Source of the DNA: Hippophae tibetana
Lineage: Eukaryota > Streptophyta > Magnoliopsida > Rosales > Elaeagnaceae
NCBI GenBank assembly: GCA_037013495.1
Contig: CM072811.1
Coordinates: 11,599,190 to 11,663,189 of the forward strand
Reading direction: 5' to 3'
Length of the DNA stretch: 64,000 nt
Shown here: positions 58,079 through 64,000 of the stretch, piece by piece
Numbering within the stretch: the stretch's first letter is position 1
Layout of the letters: every line of letters begins with the position of its first letter
Notes under the pieces: generated by a model
Seen by the model: the letters and a program-made list of their open reading frames with translations, nothing else
Database searches by the model: none
Told to the model about the DNA's origin: nothing
Made by a program: the position numbers and the translations under genes

Positions 58079-58392
58079 TGATATGAACCCACCTAAATCC
58101 ACCTCAAAAGCTAGCTCACAAGGGGAGGTTTGTAAACTCATAAATAAAACACCCAAGATCACCCCCGCTAACCGATATGGGATGCATCATTCCCAACACC
58201 TTTATATTGCACATCCTTGTGCAAAAAAACATTGTACATAGCCTATCAACTAGATCAGGAGTGGCTCTGATACCAAATGATATGAACCCATCTAAATCCA
58301 CCTCAAATGCTAGATCATAAGAAAAGGGTTATGAACCTATATATAAGACCAAAACCACCCTTACTAACCGATGTGAAACAGATCATTAACCA
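58079..58392 (-). mobile_element. TRIM (terminal-repeat retrotransposon in miniature)
   Basis: Direct repeats of 115-120 bp (58079-58198 and 58278-58392), both starting TGATATGAACCCA on the plus strand and ending in CA, flank only about 80 bp. Minus-strand TGGTATCAGAGC (58264-58275) is an exact initiator-tRNA-Met primer site two bases from the right repeat, which fixes the orientation. 314 bp in all. No matching 5-bp target duplication was seen. Confidence 0.8.
58264..58275 (-). other. Primer binding site of the TRIM (exact tRNA-iMet match)
   Basis: Plus-strand gctctgatacca is the reverse complement of TGGTATCAGAGC, 12 of 12. Confidence 0.85.
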
Positions 58393-58402
58393 AAAAAGAA
58401 CT

Positions 58403-58784
58403 AATAAGCCCATTCTACCAAAAGCTTAAGCTATTAGTAGAAGCACCACAATTCTATTTAACCTAGAACCAGAATGGACCTTGCTTGAGCTCCATTTGGA
58501 ACCACCTTTAGGGACCCTTCTCCTCGCCAACACAGACCCAAAGTACTAAATGATGGATCACATCATTCCCTTCTTTGGAAAATAGGTTCATCCTCAAACC
58601 AATGACAGGCAAGCTTTGAATCCTTGACCAAATGATAAATAATAAGCCAATTCTACCAATATATTAAGTTATCAGTAGAGGAACCACAATTCCCTTTAAC
58701 TTAGAACCAGAATGGACCTTGCTGGAGCTCCATTTGGAACCACCTAAAAGGACCCTCATCCTCGCCAACACAAACTCAAGTACT
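58403..58784. repeat. Second direct-repeat pair (TRIM-like)
   Basis: Two copies of about 145 bp, 58403-58547 and 58641-58784, starting 'aataagcc.attctacca' and ending 'ctcgccaacaca.actcaaagtact'-like sequence, with 93 bp between. No primer site was found in the spacer. It could be a second TRIM or a tandem duplication of one LTR. Confidence 0.55.
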
Positions 58785-59313
58785 CACCACTCAAGAGCAT
58801 GGTTTTTCACACATAATCACAAATCACTAATACCAAACAAAAACTTAAGGAAATAGTCATCAAAAATTAGAAAAATAAGATGTCAATTTGATAGAGCTTT
58901 GCTACAATTTTTCTCATTAAGAAATAAATAATATTTATAGAAAAAAAATAACAACTTTAGAGGTATGTCACCAAGCTCTCACTGAGGGTTTCATTAAGGG
59001 GGTCATCGAGGTACAAAATGTGATTTTTTTTTGTTTTAAAAATTATCAAGTAATATTCCACTAATACCTATATATACAATGAAACAAAAACCACAACACT
59101 TAACCTAGCATACATACTATGAAAAAAAAACCTCGTGGTGTGTGTAAACATGCTCACATACAAATTGTACCTAACTATATGTGTATATGAATTTTTGATC
59201 ACTAGTAACCAACCTTACACAAAGAAAGGTAAATATAGTAAGTAAAATAAAACAAATTCTATGTTTTTCATACGAGAATGCCAATAACGACTGAAAAGAC
59301 TATAGGACTTATA

Positions 59314-59790
59314 GTTGTAATAAAGTTCTATGATTTAGTGAGAGTTTTATTTACCAAGACTCTACCACTTGCAACATCAATTATGTTTCTCTAAATAGGT
59401 GCTAACTCATCATAAAAGTATTGGAGTAAAAGGCACTCACTTATTTGATGTTGTAGGGAGCAAGTAAACAATCTTTTGAACCTGTCCCACTATTTATAGA
59501 GTGTCTCTCTAGTGGATAGCTTAATTCCATAAATTCCATTTCTTATTGTTGTGGTTCTATAAACTAGGAAACACCATATGGTATTGGATTTTGAGGGTAG
59601 GTAGTAAAGATATTCCTTAGCACTATCTACCAAAGAGAAAGGAAAAGCCCTAATTAGTTTGACTTGTTCTTCAATAATCCCTATTGGTTTCATGCTGGAG
59701 TAAAAAATATGGAATTCCTTCAAATGTTTGTTTGGTTTCTCTTTTGGTAAACCCACAAAATAGGTAACAAGTGAATTAGTCTAAACTTAA
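59314..59790 (-). pseudogene. Athila-like gag fragment
   Basis: Minus-strand open piece 59756-59490 (88 codons) with GLPKEKPNKHLKEFHIFYSS and VKLIRAFPFSLVDSAKEYLY, the Athila-type gag core, continuing in other frames to 'YFYDEL' (59430) and 'LVNKTLTKS.NFI' (59345). It is cut off at 59314 by the LTR block. Confidence 0.7.
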
Positions 59791-60100
59791 GTTCAAAACC
59801 TACCTTTAAGTTAATATATATGATGCATAGAGGTTCCTTCTCTATATCAGGTGTAGCTAACTCCTTTCATGTTTGATAACCAATTTCATGTTCTCTTGTT
59901 CGGGTTCTAAGTCACTTGAAAAAGTGAATCAGTTGTCTTTTCTTGCATGGGTCTATTGATCATCTTGATCTTAAGTTGTAAGAGTGACTTTGTTATATTC
60001 AATAGTATCCTAAGAATCAAGAAATTATAAAAATTAGTAATTTAAAGCAAAAAAGTAAAAAGTAAATAAAATAATAATTAATGAAGAAATTGTATATTCA

Positions 60101-60118
60101 ATCCCCGTAATGGTTCCA
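60101..60118 (-). other. Primer binding site, tRNA-Asp type
   Basis: Minus strand TGGAACCATTACGGGGAT against TGGCGCCGTTGCCGGGGA: decayed (13 of 18) but at the right distance upstream of the Athila-like gag. Confidence 0.5.
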
Positions 60119-60122
60119 AAAA

Positions 60123-61020
60123 CTTGACATGAGCACATGCAAGTATACTTGGTCACGCATAAGTGATAAATAATTTAAAAACAATGGTTAACGTTCCCAA
60201 GAGGATTGGCAATAATTCCTACTACTACTTACTAGTTTGTTACTACGTAAATTTAAAGTGATTAAATGTGGGTTATTGATTGATTGTGAAGAATATAGCA
60301 TAAAACGATAAAAGTATATTGCACAAGAATTAAGGAAGGTATATGATTATGAGATTATCCTCACCATTAGCCTACAATTTAATCAAACATGTCATGAGTG
60401 GAGATTAGTTTTTTAAGTTTTAAATCACTTTCACAATTTAAAACCATTCTTAAAATTCTTAACTTTAGCTTTAGAAATCTAAATCCGTTTAAGAATCCCC
60501 ACATTTTCTTACCATGTAATTGATTAATGATATAATCACTAATCAAAACATCCCTCCAATAGTAGACTATTCAAAGTATATATACTCGAAGTGTGCTAGA
60601 GTCATCTCTTTGTCATTCTATTGCTATAGAATATGGCAAGAGATAAAAATCTTCCAAAAGTTAGGTAGACATTTCCCAAGAGGTGCCCTTATTCTACACA
60701 AAAAAATTTGTACAATAATGGGAATTGAAGTTTGAGTATAGAGAATAGTTGTTCAACAAAGATAGAGATATAGCCAACAGGGACATTATTAGGAACCAAG
60801 TTTCCATTATGAAGAAGAATTCCTATGTCATCTAGAATTTCAAACATATTTCTCAATTCATCCACTATCAACTTTATCAAAATTAAGACTAAAGAATCAA
60901 CTTTATTGCCCATATTTGGTTCAAACTCTTCAATTGGAAAACCATTAGGAATAGTGGCATAGCTAGAAGTGCCAATGAAAGTGTTAAGAGGACCATAACG
61001 AGAGCTAGAAGAAAACATTG
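60123..61020 (-). repeat. Probable LTR (-) of the Athila-like element and adjoining DNA
   Basis: 'cacatgcaagtatacttggtcacgc' (60132-60156) is the inverted U5 end, like that at 51590-51612. The open frame at 61018-60689 (minus, 109 codons) shows no recognised domain. The outer LTR limit is not found, and other elements may be included. Confidence 0.35.
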
Positions 61021-61057
61021 AGATGTAGAACTACCAGAGCTACCTCTACCAAATAGG

Positions 61058-61165
61058 TGTTGAGTCCCACATCGACCAGGGATGCCAGCCTAGTGCTGGT
61101 TATAAGGTTATGGCAACCCTTCCTCTTTGAGAGCTCTTTTGGAGGGAGTTAGGCCATGACTTTCA
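61058..61165 (+). repeat. 5' LTR of the copia element (108 bp)
   Basis: TGTTGAGTCCCACATCGACC at the start and ...GACTTTCA at the end. It is very short for an autonomous element. No TATA box is obvious within it. Confidence 0.8.
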
Positions 61166-61168
61166 ATT

Positions 61169-61180
61169 TGGTATCAGAGC
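61169..61180 (+). other. Primer binding site of the copia element
   Basis: TGGTATCAGAGC, exact match to the initiator-tRNA-Met site, 3 bases after the LTR. Confidence 0.9.
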
Positions 61181-61284
61181 AGGAAATAAACAAAAAAAAA
61201 CACGTTTCACCGGTTTCTGAATAGAAGCGCCGCCAAGCGCCACCAATCGCCTCCGTATTCTCGCACTATTTAGCTCGCGCTGTA

Positions 61285-61680
61285 GGTGCAGATCTGTCGT
61301 CCACCCGCGCTGTTCAAACCGGTGTCATTCACCGCGCAGCCCCAAGCGCCGTCGTTCAGCCCCACGCCGTCAGCTTGCGACCCTGCGCGCAGTTCAGCCT
61401 CGCGCAGCCCCAAGCGACGTTCAAGCCCCGCACCCCTGCACACAGTTCAGCCCCACGCCGTCAGCTTGCGACCCTGAGCGCAATTCAACCTCGTGCAGCC
61501 CTAAGCGACGTTCAAGCCCCGCGCAGCCCCAAACATCGTTCAGCCTCGCACCCCTGCGCGTCGTTCAGCCCCGCGCCCCTGCGCGTCGTTCAGCCCCGCG
61601 CCCCTGCGTGCCGTTCAGCCCCGCGCCCCCGCGCCCCTGCGCGCCGTCCAGCCCCCTGCACAGCGTCCAGCCGAAACCTG
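61285..61680 (+). repeat. GC-rich repeat array in the copia leader
   Basis: Degenerate units built on 'gttcagccccgcgcccctgcgc' of about 24-26 bases, with longer variants containing 'ccccacgccgtcagcttgcgacc' (61363 and 61451). Local GC content is far above the rest of the window. Three frames stay open for 60-110 codons (Pro/Ala/Ser/Arg-rich) because the units have few A/T bases; I do not regard these as genes. Confidence 0.75.
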
Positions 61681-61796
61681 GTGTGCAGTTTCTTAAAAAA
61701 AAAATTTTAGTTCAAAACCTGGATGTAGTTGTAATTTTCAGAGTTTTAATTATCAGCCATTGCAGTTTCTTTAATTTTCAGAGTTTTAAAACCCTA

Positions 61797-62030
61797 GCCC
61801 AGTTCAGCCCAACCCTAGCCCAGTTCAGCCCAACCCTAGCCCAGTTCAGCCCAACCCGAGCCCATCAGCTCCTAGCCCATCAACTCTTAGCCCATCTGAT
61901 CCAAGCCCATCAGCTCCTAGCCCATCAGCTCTTAGCCCATCTGATCCAAGCCCATCAGCTCCTAGCCCATCTACTCCAAGCCCATCTGCTCCTAGCCCAT
62001 CTGCTCTAAGCCCATCAGCCCAAACATTCA
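61797..62030 (+). repeat. Two further short-unit arrays in the copia leader
   Basis: First, three copies of 'cagttcagcccaaccctagcc' (about 22 bases; 61799-61862). Then about eleven 15-base units 'agcccatcagctcct' with variants ('atctgatcca', 'atctactcca'; 61860-62025). Together with the GC-rich array they fill most of the leader before gag. Confidence 0.8.
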
Positions 62031-62114
62031 AACAACCCATTTATCAACCCAACCCGTCAAAAAAAAACCAAAATTTTTATTCCGCTGCACAATATACTTT
62101 TTATTATTATTTCA

Positions 62115-64000
62115 ATGGAAGATTCAAGACAACATCAAGTTTCTAGAATTCATGAAGTTTCAAATTTTGAAGTTTCTGTTAAGAGTTCAGAAATTGGTTC
62201 TTTCGGGGGTACTAAACTTAATGGTACAAATTTTCGAACATGGAAAAAAGTTATGTCTGTTTATCTTCGTGGAATGCATAAGATGGGACATGTATCTGGA
62301 TCAATCAGGGCTCCTAGTCAAGATGATGTAGAAGCCTATACTCGGTGGGAAGATGATGATGGCTTTGTCATGTCAATCCTATTTAGAGCAATCACTAATG
62401 ATATATTACAAATGTTGGAGGAATGTGAAACTGCTGAGGGTATATGGAATACCTTAAGCGATCTTTATACAAATGAGTCTGACTTTATTCAAGTTCATGA
62501 ACTCATGTGCAAAGCTGCTGGCATGCAGCAAAATGGGCAACCAGTATCTCTTTTTTTTACCAAGCTAAAAAATGTATGGGCTGAAATTGACCAGAAACGC
62601 CCATGCAAAATTAAAAATCCAGAAGATCTTCTATGGTACCAGAAGGAGAAGGAGCTTGAACGAGTGCATGCTTTCTTAAGAGGCCTTGATATAAAACATA
62701 ATAGTGCTAAAGGCGAATTGCTTCGAATGTCAGATCCTCCGAGCTTGACTACCGCCTTTACATACATCCGTAAAGACGAATCTCAGCAAGAGAGTCTTCA
62801 TCAGGCACATGTTGAAGTATCAAGCCTAGCCATTCAAGCTAAATCAAAGGCACCTTTCCTCCAGCAGCAAAATTCAATTTCATCTCATCAGCAGGGCCCT
62901 TCACCAGGTTTTACCAATCGCCCTCGTTCTCTCTGCTCTTATTGCAATGAACAGGGGCATCTCCGTGACACTTGTTGGAAACTATATCCACACTTGAAAC
63001 CAAAACGACAACAGGTGCCTCGTTCTAAAGCAAAAGCAGCTGCAGTGCAAATTGTCCAAGAACCAGACTACTATGGACAGAATCATCCTTTGGAATGTGG
63101 AGGTATCCCTACAGCTTCAATAGCTGGTCGTGGTAAGATTGGTATGACCTTAAATGTTTCTCACTCTGTTGGGTCTAATACTTGGATTATTGATTCTGGT
63201 GCATCTGATCATATGACTTATGATAAATCTTATTTTAATAAGTTATCTCCCCCACCAGTGTCTTATGTTACAAATGCTAATGGTGAGGCCTTTCCTGTCT
63301 TAGGACAGGGGTCAGTTCATATCACTCCATCTTTACAGCTCCATAATGTTTTATATGTACCTGACTTATCTCATCACTTAATATCTGTCCCACAGTTGAA
63401 TATTGAGTCTAAATGCTTTGTAACCTTTTATCCTATGTATGTGATTTTCCAGGATCTTCTTACCAGGGAAATAATTGGTCGAGGGTATCTGAGGGGCAGA
63501 TTGTTCCGCTTGGATCAGAACTACGGAGGGGAGAAACCAGGAGTACGGGCAAGCACTGCATTGACTTCTAGTTCTGATAAGCTAAGTGAAATTTGGTTGT
63601 GGCATCGCCGCTTAGGGCATCCGTCTTTTAGTCTTATGAAAAAAACCATGCCTACTTTATTTATTGGTGTTAGTGAGACTGTGTTGCATTGTGAGACTTG
63701 TGTTTTGGCCAAGAGCCATCGTGTTACTTATTCTCCTAGTATTTCTAATAAAAGTACTATTCCTTTTGAATTAATTCATTCTGATGTTTGGGGACCATCT
63801 AAAGAACCCACTATATCGGGTATGAGATATTTTGTTTCATTTATCGATGACTGTACAAGGTTATCATGGATTTCTCTTCTTAGAACAAAAGATGAAGTTT
63901 TTTCTGTTTTTCAAAATTTTCATACCTTTGTTCAGAGACAATATAATGGCATCATTCGGATCCTCCGTTCTGACAATGGGGGGGAATATGTTAATCATGT
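62115..64000 (+). CDS. Copia gag-pol polyprotein (5' part, frame open to the window edge)
   Basis: The retrotransposon polyprotein makes the particle proteins and enzymes for copying the element through RNA. Start ATG at 62115 after the leader; 628 complete codons without a stop. Gag core (UBN2-like) at residues about 30-210, with KLNGTNFRTWKKVMSVYL and WNTLSDLYTNESDFIQVHEL. Zinc knuckle CSYCNEQGHLRDTC with C274, C277, H282 and C287. Protease active site IIDSGASDHM with D360. Pre-integrase block LWHRRLGHPS near 495-504, followed by CETCVLAKSH (the HHCC zinc-binding part). Integrase core aspartates D557 (HSDVWGPS) and D620 (RSDNGGEY), about 62 residues apart. All key residues visible are intact. 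The third integrase residue (Glu), RT and RNase H lie beyond the edge. Confidence 0.92.
   Translation, partial: MEDSRQHQVSRIHEVSNFEVSVKSSEIGSFGGTKLNGTNFRTWKKVMSVYLRGMHKMGHVSGSIRAPSQDDVEAYTRWEDDDGFVMSILFRAITNDILQMLEECETAEGIWNTLSDLYTNESDFIQVHELMCKAAGMQQNGQPVSLFFTKLKNVWAEIDQKRPCKIKNPEDLLWYQKEKELERVHAFLRGLDIKHNSAKGELLRMSDPPSLTTAFTYIRKDESQQESLHQAHVEVSSLAIQAKSKAPFLQQQNSISSHQQGPSPGFTNRPRSLCSYCNEQGHLRDTCWKLYPHLKPKRQQVPRSKAKAAAVQIVQEPDYYGQNHPLECGGIPTASIAGRGKIGMTLNVSHSVGSNTWIIDSGASDHMTYDKSYFNKLSPPPVSYVTNANGEAFPVLGQGSVHITPSLQLHNVLYVPDLSHHLISVPQLNIESKCFVTFYPMYVIFQDLLTREIIGRGYLRGRLFRLDQNYGGEKPGVRASTALTSSSDKLSEIWLWHRRLGHPSFSLMKKTMPTLFIGVSETVLHCETCVLAKSHRVTYSPSISNKSTIPFELIHSDVWGPSKEPTISGMRYFVSFIDDCTRLSWISLLRTKDEVFSVFQNFHTFVQRQYNGIIRILRSDNGGEYVNH

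Larger units (their letters stand above)
56997..59313 (-). repeat. LTR (-) of the LARD-like family, with TRIM insertions
   Basis: Same sequence and orientation as 12436-14220, interrupted by 58079-58784. The right end 'ctataggacttata' equals 'ccacaggacttaca' at 14220. It follows directly on an Athila-like gag (59314 onward), so the LTR-bearing block was inserted in that gag. Confidence 0.55.
61058..64000 (+). mobile_element. Young Ty1/copia element, 5' part (runs off the window)
   Basis: 5' LTR 61058-61165, exact tRNA-iMet primer site, a 930-base leader with unusual repeats, and an uninterrupted gag-pol frame from 62115 to the window edge. The open frame of at least 628 codons among wholly decayed neighbours shows recent insertion. 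Its RT, RNase H and 3' LTR lie beyond 64000. Confidence 0.9.

Noticed and set aside
60689-61018. Independent gene of 109 codons (minus)
   Set aside because: No recognisable domain; it lies in LTR-like sequence upstream of an Athila-type primer site.
61286-62040. Proline/alanine-rich proteins in the copia leader, and a Gly/Asp-Leu repeat protein on the minus strand
   Set aside because: Open frames are a by-product of short tandem units with few A/T bases; three overlapping frames stay open and none has a domain.
1-64000. tRNA, rRNA or CRISPR-like arrays
   Set aside because: No cloverleaf with a tRNA A/B box pair, no rRNA sequence, and the only regular arrays are tandem repeats without unique spacers. 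tRNA-like matches are primer sites of retroelements.

Overview
The window is nuclear DNA of a flowering plant (probably a eudicot). It is very AT-rich, has no intact single-copy host gene that I can recognise, and is almost entirely layered transposable elements. Coding matches are to plant LTR-retrotransposon lineages (Tat/Athila-like and Tekay/Del-like Ty3/gypsy, and Ty1/copia), to CACTA (En/Spm) transposons, and to fragments of two plant enzymes carried inside a retroelement. Two features read as sound: the CACTA element, with matching ends and target duplication, and one young copia element that runs off the right edge with an open gag-pol frame.

Layout. 1-6.8 kb: decayed Tat/Athila-like gypsy element (+), headed by an LTR end joined to an inverted piece of another LTR. 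6.8-14.2 kb: long non-coding retroelement (-) with a 1.8-kb LTR and a PBS-like site, interrupted by a 1.8-kb solo LTR with 5-bp target duplications. 14.2-19.7 kb: no genes; a diverged 0.8-kb tandem duplication with a 40-bp palindrome. 19.7-31 kb: a dead copia gag split first by a 3.8-kb CACTA element that carries exon-like host DNA, then by a gypsy element (24.8-30.3 kb) whose pol has collapsed through an in-frame deletion. 32.4-37.0 kb: a dead CACTA-type transposase gene split by a 3.0-kb LTR retroelement (33767-36739, minus) in which pol is replaced by intronless-looking pieces of a beta-galactosidase and an asparagine synthetase. 37.7-42 kb: a second copia gag remnant followed by a copia-like polypurine tract and LTR. 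42-44.3 kb: LTR and 3' region of a gypsy element (-). 45.4-54.8 kb: a dead Tekay-like gypsy element (-), split between gag and protease by a 3.1-kb element (49842-52983) made of an LTR, a tRNA-Asp PBS, hairpin repeats and an inverted copy of the start of the same LTR. 54.8-59.3 kb: two inverted LTR pairs and two miniature retroelements. 59.3-60.4 kb: Athila-like gag, PBS and LTR (-). 61.06-64 kb: the young copia element.

The two strongest leads are the chimeric gene-carrying retroelement at 33.8-36.7 kb and the fold-back LTR element at 49.8-53.0 kb. The inverted-LTR architecture recurs near 0.8, 55.4 and 57.0 kb. The genes do not form a pathway; the layout records successive insertions. All family calls come from reading motifs by eye; no database search was possible.
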